Position numbers and translations under genes: made by a program. This document shows, in pieces, positions 44,544 through 53,524 of a stretch of DNA of 64,000 nt. Source of the DNA: G965227875 sp965227875 (GTDB taxonomy: Bacteria; Pseudomonadota; Alphaproteobacteria; Rhizobiales; JAJFHC01); NCBI GenBank assembly GCA_965227875.1, contig OZ245783.1, positions 620,001 to 684,000 of the forward strand, given 5' to 3'. The number at the start of each line of letters is the position of its first letter. The stretch's first letter is position 1. Under the pieces are notes generated by a model. The model worked only from the letters and a program-made list of their open reading frames with translations. It was not told the DNA's origin and searched no databases.

Positions 44544-46490
44544 CTACGCCGATTTGGCGAACAGGTATTCGTCGGCGTCAAACTGATTGGTGTTTTGCCA
44601 GTACTGGAGCAGACTCCATGGCGAAGCCGCCACGACCCTGCCCCTTGAATTCATGTAGTAGTTGCTCACTCTTGGATGGCTCCAGACCATCTGCGAGCAG
44701 AGGCGGTCGACCTCTTCGTTGTACCTGTCGTGAACGTCCTCTCGGACTTCGACACGTGCGCTGTCGGTTTCGATCGCATGTCTTATCGCCTGCATGATGT
44801 AGGCAACCTGACATTCGATCTGGAAGATGATCGAGCCACCGTGCGCCAGTGTTGTATTCGGGCCATAGGTCATGAAAAAATTCGGAAATCTCGGCACGGT
44901 AATTCCGAGATAAGCCCGGGCATCATCCTCTCCCCAAATGTCGGAAAGCTTCACACCCTCCCGCCCCTTGAGTTTCAACGGCCAGAGAATCTGGGACGCC
45001 CTGAAGCCGGTGGCGAACACCACGACATCAACCGGATGACGTTCGCCGTTGGCAGAGATGACGGCATCCTCGGTGATCTCCGAAACACCACACGAGACCA
45101 GCGTCACGTTGGAACGCTTGAGCATTTTGTACCAGCCATTGTCGCGCAACATCCGCTTTCCATAGGGCGGATAGTTCGGGGTCACCTTTGCGCAAAGCTC
45201 TTCGTCGCCCTCCAGTTCCTCACGAATGTAGGCTCGCAGATCAGCACGCATCTTCGCGTTCGTGGCGTTGAGTGCGGTGTCATCCCCCTTCCAGTCGGGG
45301 TCTTTGATCAACGAGTGGTGAAACCCGTCCGAGGAAGCCCATAACAGTTGAAATCGCAGCCACTCCGAATAGAAGGGCACCTTGTTCAGCACCCATCTGG
45401 TACCTTCGCTGACCGGCTTCCGGTAATTGGGATTGTTCATTATCCAGGGCGGCGACCGCTGGAAAACCGTCAGGGATCTCACCTGATCGGCGATCGTTGG
45501 TCCCGCCTGCATGGCACTGGCCCCTGTCCCGATGATTGCAACCCGCCTGCCGGCCAATTCGACATTGTGATCCCATCTCGCAGAATGGAATGCCGGCCCT
45601 GTGAAGCTGTCGAGGCCCTTGATATCGGGCAGAACCGGTCGGTTGAGTTGACCAACCGCTGTAATCACGAAATCGGCCGACAGCGTCTCGCCACCGCCCT
45701 CGGTGCGTTTGCAGGTGATGTCCCACTTGTTGGTCGTTTCATCGAATTCGAGAGCAGTCACCTCAATTCCAAAGCGGGTGTGGTCCTCGAGGGCAAACTT
45801 CCCCGCCGTGGTTTCGATGTAATTGAGCACCTCATCCCGGCTGGAAAACTGGCGTGTCCAGGCAGGATCGGGGTTCGCGTTGAAGGCGTAACAGTAGAAG
45901 TGGTTGGGCGTATCGACACCACAGCCGGGATAGGAGTTCTCCAGCCACGTCCCGCCAAATCCCGCGTTTTTCTCCAGGATCGTGAAAGGTATGCCCATTT
46001 GCTTCAGGCGAATTGCAGCGCAGATGCCGCCAAAACCCCCGCCGATGATGACGGCATTTCGGTGGTTCAGGTTGAGTTCTGACTGATCCCTTCGCCAATG
46101 GACGGCCCTGCCGTCCGGGGCTGACAGGTTCATTTCCTGCTTTAACAGGGGGACATAGGCATCGCTGACGCCGCCATTGACGCACAGGTTCATCATCTTG
46201 AGCAGATCGGCCGAAGATGGCGCCGGGGGCGCATCGCGCCCGGTCTTGGCATAGTCCAGAAGCAGATCACAAAGTGCGTCGCTGATCCGCGACTTCAGAC
46301 TGTTCGGGATGCGCTCCTGAAAACTCCAGGCGCCGTCAATGAAGTCAGCTGCTTCATTCATCAATGAAAAGTCTTGCGACAGGTGCACATAGGCCAGCAA
46401 AGCCGGGACTGTTTCAGCATCCTCCAATGCTTTTCGAAGGTGTTCCGGTTCCGCTGTTGCAACCTGCACCATTTTCTGAAAGTCGATCAT
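44544..46490 (-). CDS. FAD-dependent Baeyer-Villiger-type monooxygenase with N-terminal extension
   Basis: 648 residues from ATG 46490 (AGGAA 6 nt upstream). The FAD-binding GGGFGG loop is at 150-155, the NADPH-binding 'IIGTGASAMQ' loop is further on, and the Baeyer-Villiger fingerprint F-x-G-x3-H-x3-W-D is exact at F296, G298, H302, W306 and D307. The first ~140 residues form a helical extension seen in a subgroup of larger BVMOs. The family inserts one oxygen next to a carbonyl, turning ketones into esters or lactones. Its neighbours, an esterase-type hydrolase upstream and an SDR downstream, supply the classic ketone-ester-alcohol route. Confidence 0.9.
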   Translation of the reverse strand: MIDFQKMVQVATAEPEHLRKALEDAETVPALLAYVHLSQDFSLMNEAADFIDGAWSFQERIPNSLKSRISDALCDLLLDYAKTGRDAPPAPSSADLLKMMNLCVNGGVSDAYVPLLKQEMNLSAPDGRAVHWRRDQSELNLNHRNAVIIGGGFGGICAAIRLKQMGIPFTILEKNAGFGGTWLENSYPGCGVDTPNHFYCYAFNANPDPAWTRQFSSRDEVLNYIETTAGKFALEDHTRFGIEVTALEFDETTNKWDITCKRTEGGGETLSADFVITAVGQLNRPVLPDIKGLDSFTGPAFHSARWDHNVELAGRRVAIIGTGASAMQAGPTIADQVRSLTVFQRSPPWIMNNPNYRKPVSEGTRWVLNKVPFYSEWLRFQLLWASSDGFHHSLIKDPDWKGDDTALNATNAKMRADLRAYIREELEGDEELCAKVTPNYPPYGKRMLRDNGWYKMLKRSNVTLVSCGVSEITEDAVISANGERHPVDVVVFATGFRASQILWPLKLKGREGVKLSDIWGEDDARAYLGITVPRFPNFFMTYGPNTTLAHGGSIIFQIECQVAYIMQAIRHAIETDSARVEVREDVHDRYNEEVDRLCSQMVWSHPRVSNYYMNSRGRVVAASPWSLLQYWQNTNQFDADEYLFAKSA

Positions 46491-46548
46491 TCCGGTTCCT
46501 GAATTTTTTCGGGTTTTTGCGCAAACCACCCCGCCACGATGTCCGCCT

Positions 46549-47532
46549 TCACGCTTCTGCCCTTTCGAAACTCTGGGCGAGGTGCGAGACCAGAAACGCC
46601 ATTGCCCGATCTGCAGCATCGATGACGTGCCACAGCGGCAAGAAGCCGTGAAACTGATCCGAATAGTGGAGATGGGTAACCGCCACGCCGTGATCCTGGA
46701 GGCGTGCGGAATAGGCGAATGCATCATCGCTGAGTGGATCTATGCCTGCCGAAACCACCAAGGCCGGAGCGACTCCGGCCAGCGATTTCGCGCGCAGGGG
46801 CGAGGCGCGCCAGTCTTCCCGATCCTTCGGGTTCGGGGTGTATCCGGAAATGTAATTGGCCATGCTTTCGCTGGTCAGCGGCGCACCCGTCCAGTTCTGG
46901 CGAAACGAGGGCGATGTCATGCTCAAATCGGTACAGGGATAGATCAGCACCTGGGCCATGATGTCCGGCACTTGGCCATCACGGCTCGCCACGGCCAGTG
47001 CGGCCGCCAGGTTGGCGCCGGCGCTGTCTCCCCCGATTGCGATGCGCGATGAATCCATCTGCAGTTCCGATGCTGCATCGCAGAGCCATTGCAGCGCTGA
47101 AACAGCGTCATCCAAAGCTGCCGGAAACGGGTTTTCGGGTGCGAGGCGATAATCTACGGATATGACGTGGCAGCCGGCCTCGTTGGCAATCCGGGCGCAG
47201 AGCGCGTCATAGGAATCAAGGTCGCCGGCCATCCAACCGCCGCCATGAAAAAAGAGAAAGATCGGTTGTAACGCCTCTCCATCATCCCCGACGCCTTTAT
47301 AGATGCGCACCCGGACACCTTCAGGCGCGCCGGGAAGCGCGCGCGTTTGACACGATCGAACCCGGGCCATGGATGGCTGGTAACGGGTCCTTGTCGCAGT
47401 GAAGACACGACGTGCCTCCTGCGGGCTCAAGCCAAGCAACGGCGTGGCGCCGTCAGCGGCCATTCGGTCGAGCAATGCGCGCGCCTGCGGATCCATTTTC
47501 TTCAGGTTTGCCGGGACAGTGGATTCACCCAT
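46549..47532 (-). CDS. Alpha/beta hydrolase of the hormone-sensitive lipase (HSL) family
   Basis: 327 residues from ATG 47532, chosen because GGGGAG lies ~9 nt upstream; the frame is open to 47565. The oxyanion-hole HGGG is at 96-99 and the nucleophile GDSAG is at 168-172 with S170. The acid is in 'SAGIDPLSDDAF' and the catalytic His in 'DQFHGFLPL'. This is the HSL (family IV) esterase pattern. It sits 58 bp upstream of the BVMO gene and would cleave the ester or lactone made by it. The divergent TRAP operon starts 355 bp away across a shared promoter region. Confidence 0.9.
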   Translation of the reverse strand: MGESTVPANLKKMDPQARALLDRMAADGATPLLGLSPQEARRVFTATRTRYQPSMARVRSCQTRALPGAPEGVRVRIYKGVGDDGEALQPIFLFFHGGGWMAGDLDSYDALCARIANEAGCHVISVDYRLAPENPFPAALDDAVSALQWLCDAASELQMDSSRIAIGGDSAGANLAAALAVASRDGQVPDIMAQVLIYPCTDLSMTSPSFRQNWTGAPLTSESMANYISGYTPNPKDREDWRASPLRAKSLAGVAPALVVSAGIDPLSDDAFAYSARLQDHGVAVTHLHYSDQFHGFLPLWHVIDAADRAMAFLVSHLAQSFERAEA

Positions 47533-47667
47533 CAGGCACGACTCCCCATGCCCGCGATCGGGCACTCATCACTTTTCAAATCTAGACAGGACAATTCCAT
47601 CGCTAGCCCAAGGCCAGACTCAAGACAGGTGAGCTGGATAATTTTCATTTACAAAAACTGTTTTGAT

Positions 47668-47696
47668 ATATGAATTTACAGCCAGCTGAGTGTCAA
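47668..47696 (-). promoter_or_regulatory. Leftward sigma70-type promoter for the hydrolase-BVMO-SDR operon
   Basis: On the minus strand a perfect TTGACA (47696-47691) is followed after 17 bp by TCATAT (47673-47668). The site lies ~135 bp before the hydrolase start, inside an AT-rich divergent intergenic region. The spacer contains the dyad CAGCTG, a possible but unproven operator for the IclR regulator encoded at the end of the opposite operon. Confidence 0.5.
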
Positions 47697-47777
47697 CCCC
47701 TAAATTCAGGCAAAAATACAAACGCTTAGACGTGAATGCCAATTGCGCAGGCAACGGGTCATACGCCCGAATAGCGC

Positions 47778-47806
47778 TTGACACAAAACCTTTGATTTTA
47801 TATTTA
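47778..47806 (+). promoter_or_regulatory. Rightward sigma70-type promoter for the TRAP/IclR operon
   Basis: Perfect -35 TTGACA at 47778-47783, 17-bp spacer, -10 TATTTA at 47801-47806, in a locally AT-rich stretch. The dctP start codon lies ~80 bp downstream with a strong AGGGAGGAA ribosome site. Confidence 0.65.
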
Positions 47807-47887
47807 AATACGCCTTTCAAAAATGAGAGGCATGAGCGAAGCTGCGCTTCGGCCGTGCCAAAGGCAAAACCCCAGGGAGGAAATCCA

Positions 47888-49075
47888 GTGAAAAACCAGA
47901 ACCAACTCAGCCTGCGGAGCGGACTGACCGCAATGATCAAGTCAGCCGCTTCGATTGCGAGCCTGGCCGCCTTAGGCCTGGCGCTTGCCGGCGCGCCGGC
48001 AAACGCATCCGACATGCAATTGCGCTATGACAACGGCATTCCCGCCAGTCATGTGGTCAATTCCGGCATCAACCAGTTCCTTAAGCAGCTGGATGAGCAA
48101 AGCGATGGGAAGATCACCGCCACGCATTATTACGGCGCGCTTCAATCAGTGGTCGAGGCAAGCGCGGGAATGCGCGAAGGCATTTTGGACATGGGGAGCA
48201 TTTTCCCACAATACCTGCCGGCGGAGTTTCCGATAAACAATTTCATCACCGAGGTTCCCGGCGTCGCCAAGACATCGGTTGCCATGACGGGCGCAAACAC
48301 CGAATTCGTACTGATGCACTGCAAGAGCTGCCTTGCGGAATTCGTCAAGCAGAAACAGCTGCCGCTGATCATGTTCGCCAATCCGACCTATCAGCTCATT
48401 CTGGCTGGAGACAACCAGGTGCACGGCTCGGCTGAAGTCGCAGGCAAAAAGCTTCGTTCCGGCGGGAATTACTTCCGCGCATGGATCGAGCATTTTGGCG
48501 GTGTTGCTGTCAGCGTTCCCGGCGCGGAAATCTTCGAAAGCATGAACTCCGGCATTATCGATGGAACGGTGGGCGTGCTACCCGATATTTCCGGCTTCGG
48601 AATTGAAGAACTGGTTAGCTCGGTGACAATGATCGATGTCGGCGCGTTTCATAACGGGGTCTTTTTCGGCATTCGCCACGACCTCTGGAAGGAGATGTCC
48701 AGTGAAACCAGGGCAATGGTTCTCGACCTTGCGGTGAAGGGTCAGGCATTGTCTTCCGTAAATACGGACAAGGAAGTCAAGCGGGTCATCGAAGTGGTGC
48801 TGCCCAAGAACAACGTGGTGATCAACAAGCCCGATCAGGATTTCCTTGATGCGCAGGCGAAATTCGTCGAGGCGCAAGTCATCAACGCAAGCAAGACGGC
48901 GCGAGAGGAGCGCGGGATCGCTGAAGCGGAAAACATGGCGAAGCAGTTCGTCGAAATTACGCGCAAATGGACAAAACTTGTCGAAGGCATTGACGCAAGC
49001 GACGCCGAACAGGTCGCCCAGCTTTACCGTGACGAGATCTACTCCAAAATCGATATCAGCAAATTCGGTATGTAG
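47888..49075 (+). CDS. TRAP transporter substrate-binding protein (DctP family)
   Basis: 395 residues from GTG 47888, preceded by an AGGGAGGAA ribosome site; the frame extends upstream to 47690 but that part overlaps the promoter. The signal peptide has a hydrophobic core around residues 22-36 and an 'APANAS' cleavage region. The mature part shows DctP features: 'YDNGIPASHVVNSGINQF', 'GALQSVVEASAGMREGILDMG', 'AEVAGKKLRSGGNY' and 'FESMNSGIIDGTVGVLPDI'. Such proteins capture organic acids or related molecules in the periplasm and feed DctQ/DctM. Divergence from the BVMO operon suggests the ligand is the compound degraded by that pathway (inference). Confidence 0.9.
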   Translation: MKNQNQLSLRSGLTAMIKSAASIASLAALGLALAGAPANASDMQLRYDNGIPASHVVNSGINQFLKQLDEQSDGKITATHYYGALQSVVEASAGMREGILDMGSIFPQYLPAEFPINNFITEVPGVAKTSVAMTGANTEFVLMHCKSCLAEFVKQKQLPLIMFANPTYQLILAGDNQVHGSAEVAGKKLRSGGNYFRAWIEHFGGVAVSVPGAEIFESMNSGIIDGTVGVLPDISGFGIEELVSSVTMIDVGAFHNGVFFGIRHDLWKEMSSETRAMVLDLAVKGQALSSVNTDKEVKRVIEVVLPKNNVVINKPDQDFLDAQAKFVEAQVINASKTAREERGIAEAENMAKQFVEITRKWTKLVEGIDASDAEQVAQLYRDEIYSKIDISKFGM

Positions 49076-49088
49076 CATTCGAAAGACC

Positions 49089-49117
49089 GCTCCCGGTTGC
49101 GTTCGGCAACCGGGAGC
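49089..49117 (+). terminator. Perfect 12-bp hairpin between dctP and dctQ
   Basis: Bases 49089-49100 pair perfectly with 49106-49117 (GCTCCCGGTTGC and its complement) around a 5-nt loop. No T run follows, so it is more likely an mRNA 3'-end stabiliser or attenuator that lets the binding protein be made in excess over the permease, as is common in TRAP operons. Confidence 0.65.
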
Positions 49118-49194
49118 TGCCATGCGCGAAAGATGCAAAACACCTTTGGGTCAAAGGCTCGAATTGCAGCAAACCACCAACGAGCGCTCTTAAC

Positions 49195-49734
49195 ATGACC
49201 GGCATAATCGGAACACTGGAACGCACCATCGGAAAACTGGGCAATGTCGCCTCGGTCATTGCGTGCATTTTTTGCAGCGCGATGGCTTTGCATATTGCTG
49301 CCGAAGCAGTGGCCCGTACGGCGTTTGACATGCCGCTGCCGGGAACGGTCGCCATCGTCTCGCATTACTACATGATCGCGATCACGTTCTTGCCGCTGGC
49401 ATTGATTGAGCGGCGAGATGCAAATGTCTCGGTTGAAATCGTTGTCCAGCATCTCTCCGCGACCATGCAACGTGTCATCGAGTTCCTGGGATGGGTACTG
49501 ACTGCATTTGCATTCGGCCTGCTCACCTGGGTTACATGGATCGAGGCGGTGAGGCGGTATGAGGTGGGAACCTACGTCATGGAAAGCGGCCGCGCGATCA
49601 TTCTGTGGCCAACCTATTTCATGCCGGCAATCGGTTTTGGCCTGGCGACGCTTGTTCTGGCCGCAAGGATCCTGGCGCTTTTGCTAAAGGCCAACGAACC
49701 CGCCTCCCCTTCCGGCAACGGTACGACCGCCTAG
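49195..49734 (+). CDS. TRAP transporter small permease (DctQ family)
   Basis: 179 residues with four hydrophobic spans (roughly 22-42, 58-80, 97-119 and 138-160). The 'TVAIVSHYYMIAITFLPLALIERRDANVSVEIV' region, split here by the second helix, matches the DctQ pattern of a short loop with basic and acidic residues after helix 2. It lies 119 bp after dctP, past a hairpin, and 61 bp before dctM. It forms the membrane partner of DctM in a sodium- or proton-driven uptake system. Confidence 0.85.
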   Translation: MTGIIGTLERTIGKLGNVASVIACIFCSAMALHIAAEAVARTAFDMPLPGTVAIVSHYYMIAITFLPLALIERRDANVSVEIVVQHLSATMQRVIEFLGWVLTAFAFGLLTWVTWIEAVRRYEVGTYVMESGRAIILWPTYFMPAIGFGLATLVLAARILALLLKANEPASPSGNGTTA

Positions 49735-49795
49735 CCCCTCATCCGGCACACCTGTCGTATTCGCATCGCCCCTTTCACCAACCAGCGATAGAGTC

Positions 49796-51103
49796 ATGTC
49801 TCCAATTGAAATCGGTTTGAGCGGCCTCGGTGTCTTACTTTTTCTGATCGCAATGCGGGCACCGATCGGGGTGTCTCTGATCATCGTCTCCTTTGGCGGA
49901 ATCTGGGCGCTTGTCGGCCAGAATGCGGCCATCGCGATGATATCCACCACCCCCTACAACTTTTCGGCTCACTGGGCGCTCAGTTCCGTACCGATGTTCC
50001 TGTTGATGGGGTATTTCTGCTTTCATGCCGGATTGACAGCCAATCTCTTCAATGCAGCGCGTCTTTGGCTCACTGGGGTGCCGGGTGGCCTGGCCGTCGC
50101 GAGTGTTGTCGGGTCTGCCGGATTTGCCGCCGTCAGCGGCTCATCACTGGCCACAGCGGCAGCGATGGGAAAGATTGCCATACCGGAGATGATGCGCCAC
50201 AGATATCATCCCGAACTCGCCACCGGCACGGTCGCGGCTGCCGGCACGATCGGGGCGCTCATTCCACCCTCCATCATCATGATCTTGTTCGGCGTTTTTG
50301 CGGAAGTGCCGATTTCGCGCCTGTTTCTGGGCGGGATCATCGTCGGCTTGCTGACGGCAATCGGATATTCATTGGTAATCATCCTGCGGGTCAAGCTGAA
50401 CCCCGGACTGGCGCCTGGCATTCCCGTACCTGCCACACGCGAGGAGAAGGTGGATGCGGCCAGGAAAACCTGGCCGATCCTGCTGATCATATTCTGCGTT
50501 TTCGGCGGCATGTTCAGCGGGTTCTTTTCGGCGACCGAGGCCGGTGGTGTTGGCGCAGTACTCTCGGCTGTGGTTGCGCTGACACAGGGCAAACTGACCT
50601 GGGACGTTATCAAGTCGTCGTTGATGGAAACCATCATCACAACAGCTTCTCTATTCATCATCGCAATTGGCGCGACGCTGCTGACCAGGTTCATGGCCCT
50701 TAGCGGAACCGGCAACTTCCTCGCCGACATGCTGCTGTTTGCCGGTTCTGATGTCGTCGTATTGATGCTGATCATCACCGTGATTTATCTGGTTCTCGGC
50801 ATGTTCCTGGAGCCGATGGGAGCAATGCTGCTCACGCTTCCGGTAATGCTGCCGGCCATGGAAGCAAGCAATCTGGATCTGATCTGGTTCGGGATCGTGT
50901 TGGTGAAATATCTTGAAATCGGGATGATCACGCCGCCAATCGGCATGAATATCTTTGTCATAAAAGGCGTGATCGGAAACCTGACGACAACCACGGCCAT
51001 ATTTCGCGGGATAGCCTGGTTCCTGGTCGCCGACATCTTCGTGGTGTTACTGCTGATCTTGTTTCCGGATATAGTTTTGTTCCTGCCTCGCCTCCTGAAC
51101 TGA
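49796..51103 (+). CDS. TRAP transporter large permease (DctM family)
   Basis: 435 residues, about 12 hydrophobic spans. Family features: 'GVSLIIVSFGGIWALVG', 'SVPMFLLMGYFCFHAGL', 'AAMGKIAIPEMMRHRYHPEL', 'GTIGALIPPSIIMILFGVF' (the conserved GxxxPPS motif) and 'GMFLEPMGAMLLTLPVMLP'. It completes a DctPQM set. The IclR regulator gene follows about 95 bp downstream on the same strand. Confidence 0.9.
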   Translation: MSPIEIGLSGLGVLLFLIAMRAPIGVSLIIVSFGGIWALVGQNAAIAMISTTPYNFSAHWALSSVPMFLLMGYFCFHAGLTANLFNAARLWLTGVPGGLAVASVVGSAGFAAVSGSSLATAAAMGKIAIPEMMRHRYHPELATGTVAAAGTIGALIPPSIIMILFGVFAEVPISRLFLGGIIVGLLTAIGYSLVIILRVKLNPGLAPGIPVPATREEKVDAARKTWPILLIIFCVFGGMFSGFFSATEAGGVGAVLSAVVALTQGKLTWDVIKSSLMETIITTASLFIIAIGATLLTRFMALSGTGNFLADMLLFAGSDVVVLMLIITVIYLVLGMFLEPMGAMLLTLPVMLPAMEASNLDLIWFGIVLVKYLEIGMITPPIGMNIFVIKGVIGNLTTTTAIFRGIAWFLVADIFVVLLLILFPDIVLFLPRLLN

Positions 51104-51198
51104 GGAAAGGCATTGAGAGCACGAAGACAAAAACGGCCACTGGACACGCTGCTCCTTGTTGGCAGGTGCACAGATGTTATTGTGGAGTAACCAGGATA

Positions 51199-51981
51199 AT
51201 GCCCGACGGACCGAGCTATTCCGCACCCGCATTGACGAAAGGGCTCGATATTCTCGATGCCCTGTCCAAGCGGGACGATGGGCTGACCCTCAAGGAACTC
51301 GCAGAAACGCTCGACAAGACGGTCAACGAAATTTTTCGAATGGTTTCGGTTCTCGAGGCCAGCGGATTCATCCGCCTGTCTCCAGATAACCGCTTCGTTC
51401 TCACGCTGCGCCTGTTTGAAATCGCCCACAGGCATCCGCCCGTAAAGTCACTGATCGAAAATTCATCCGCGCAGATGCACCAGTTATGTGCAGCGACCCA
51501 TCAATCCTGCCACCTTTCGGTTTATCAGGGTGGCAAGGCAGTCATTGTTGCTCAGGTCGAAAGTCCTGAACGCTGGTCCTTCAACATGAAAATCGGTGCG
51601 ATGGTCGAGCTTATAGAATCGGCATCCGGACTGACGCTGTTGACGTTTCAACCCGATGATCGGAGGCAACGCATGCTGGACGAGTGCGAAAAAGTCCTGG
51701 GATCACTCCCGCCGCGCATATCCAAGCTGAATGACGATATGGGCACAATCCAGCGCCAGGGATATTGCGTCATGGAAAGCCAGCATGTTGCCGGCGTCAC
51801 GAACATCTCCTTTCCGATTCTGGGAATAGAAGGAAATGCAATCGCGGCGCTGACCGTACCCTATCTCAAGCTAATTACCGAACAGAATGTCCCTCTACAA
51901 GACCTTCCCGGCATTATCCGTGAAGCAACGCAAGGCATCTCACAGATGAATGGATATATCGCCGATTACTGGGCAAATTGA
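51199..51981 (+). CDS. IclR-family transcriptional regulator
   Basis: 260 residues from ATG 51199 (the frame is open to 51166). N-terminal winged helix: 'SAPALTKGLDILDALSKR', 'LTLKELAETLDKTVNEIFRMVSVLEASGFI'. The C-terminal ligand domain has 'AATHQSCHLSVYQGGKAVIVAQVE' and 'GVTNISFPILGIEGNAIAALTVP', typical of IclR. These proteins usually repress or activate adjacent catabolic operons in response to an aromatic or organic acid, so it likely controls the divergent promoters at 47.7-47.8 kb. The real start is not certain because the ribosome site is weak. Confidence 0.85.
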   Translation: MPDGPSYSAPALTKGLDILDALSKRDDGLTLKELAETLDKTVNEIFRMVSVLEASGFIRLSPDNRFVLTLRLFEIAHRHPPVKSLIENSSAQMHQLCAATHQSCHLSVYQGGKAVIVAQVESPERWSFNMKIGAMVELIESASGLTLLTFQPDDRRQRMLDECEKVLGSLPPRISKLNDDMGTIQRQGYCVMESQHVAGVTNISFPILGIEGNAIAALTVPYLKLITEQNVPLQDLPGIIREATQGISQMNGYIADYWAN

Positions 51982-52582
51982 TCGCCCAAAAACGACGTTA
52001 CTCCGATGCCAATTCAATTTGTGCGGCGTTCAGGAAAATACTGTCTCTGCCAAAAACTCTGTTCGTAGCGCTGGGCTTGACGGTTCGATCGATCCAGTGG
52101 CCATGTGCTCGCGATGCTATATGCCCCGCGAACGGTCATCTGGTGTTTACCTCGCCGTCAGTTTCCAGTCAGACCAAAGCTTCATGACCTACGATCTGGG
52201 ATACTTAGACCTGGAACAGAGAACTTTGCAGACAATCGAAAACCCGTTCGGCACAAAAGTGTCAACTATGTCTCCGGGCTGGACAAGCGATGGAATGGTG
52301 GTGGGCGCAGTCTGCCGCGAAACAGTCTTTGTCATTCTCGATACTGATTTCTCTGATAAAGAGGGAAAGAACAGGGAAATTTCTCGAAATTCACTCCGCC
52401 GACGCTGGCCCACCCCTCCATTTGCGGCGAATTTGTCAGGTTTCAGCCTTTGTTTCCCTGCCCAACAGAACAGGGAATTGATTCGAACTAGCAGGGCAAA
52501 AAATATTGATCGTAGGGATCTTTATCGCGGCAACAGTTTAGTGCGCCAGATTGGTCCCAAATTCAATTCGGGACAGAATTTT
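51982..52582. other. Intergenic region with a possible gene remnant
   Basis: About 600 bp between the IclR gene and the IS6 element. A frame on the plus strand stays open from 51950 to 52708 and around 52135-52350 reads like part of a beta-propeller-type protein ('SFMTYDLGYLDLEQRTLQTI', 'GWTSDGMVVGAV'). However, it lacks a ribosome site and runs into the IS6 end, so at most it is a truncated gene. The rest shows no recognisable coding. Confidence 0.3.
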
Positions 52583-53384
52583 GGTGCTGTCACGTTGAGA
52601 CATTGCGGCCGCGTTGAATTGAAGTATCGGTCTGCATCAAGCCGTAGCGACTACTTTCTGCCACGTGTTCATAGCTTCATTGCGGAACCGACGAAGTGTC
52701 TTGCGTGAGATGAGATGGCGATGGATGTTGAAGGTGTTGTAGATAGTGGCGTGTGTCGAGAGAAAACTCTGTGCTGATCCCGGCGACTTGAACCGTTGCA
52801 TTCGCCGTTCACGTTGCCGCACCGGTAAATGCGAGTTCTCCGCCCAGTTGTTACTTCGACGACCAGTGACGTGTTTGCTGTCCATACCGAGATCTTTCAA
52901 TGCAGCCGCATAGGATGGAAGCTTGTCAGTCACCACCTCGTCAGGCGCATAACCCTGCTTCTTCAGCAGTTTGCGCATCAATTTGAGCGCGGCCTTCCTA
53001 TTTCTGCGGGGTTGAACCAGAATATCGAGAATCTTACCTTCCCCGTCCACTGCCCGCTACAGATACATCCGCTTGCCGTTGATGGAAACAAACAGTTCGT
53101 CCAGGTGCCAACGCCCGTCTGGTCGGGGACGAAGCTTTCTCAGCTTGCAGGCGTAGCCCAAACCGAACTTCAGCGCCCACCGCCGAACCGTTTCATAAGA
53201 AACTTCTATCCCACGCTCAGCGAGGAGATCTTCGACATCTCGAAAACTCAAAGGGAACCGGAAATACAACCAAACGGCATGTTGAATGATTTCTGGTGGG
53301 AAACGATGGCGGCAATAGGAGATAGTGCAAATCAACGGTTGATGGCACGTTGCAACTTCATCGCCGAGTTTCAGTGACAGAACC
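52583..53384 (-). mobile_element. IS6-family insertion sequence, 802 bp, complete ends
   Basis: Inward-reading ends GGTGCTGTCAC (52583-52593) and GGTTCTGTCAC (53384-53374) match at 10 of 11 positions. Total length of 802 bp is normal for IS6. The 8 bp on the two sides (agaatttt and cacgccag) differ, so there is no target duplication, as expected after cointegrate resolution or recombination between copies. Confidence 0.8.
52637..53335 (-). pseudogene. IS6-family transposase with a single amber codon
   Basis: The frame reads from a TTG (53335) through 'YCRHRFPPEIIQHAVWLYFR', 'FPLSFRDVEDLLAERGIEVS', 'RWHLDELFVSINGKRMYL', TAG (53059-53057), then 'RAVDGEGKILDILVQPRRN', 'VVTDKLPSYAAAL' and 'RRSNNWAENSHLPVRQRERR'. 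All three catalytic acidic positions (D in WHLDE, D in VTDKL, E in AENSH) are present. The stop replaces the invariant Trp of 'YLWRAVD' (TGG to TAG), so one base change silenced it. Otherwise the gene is full length and fresh-looking, and a Trp-inserting or readthrough context would restore it. Confidence 0.85.
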
Positions 53385-53524
53385 CACGCCAGGCTGCAGC
53401 GCGTGACAACCAACACACGCGCGGTAGGTTTCACCGCCGCTCATTGGATCACCAGCCGACTGGGCTGAAGCCCCAGCAACGTCAATCAAGACAAAGACAA
53501 TCAAAGCGAGCGTGTAATCCCTTG

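Noticed and set aside
51950..52708. 252-codon plus-strand frame after the IclR gene
   Set aside because: No ribosome site, overlaps the IclR end and runs into the IS6 terminus; at best a remnant, so listed only as an intergenic region.
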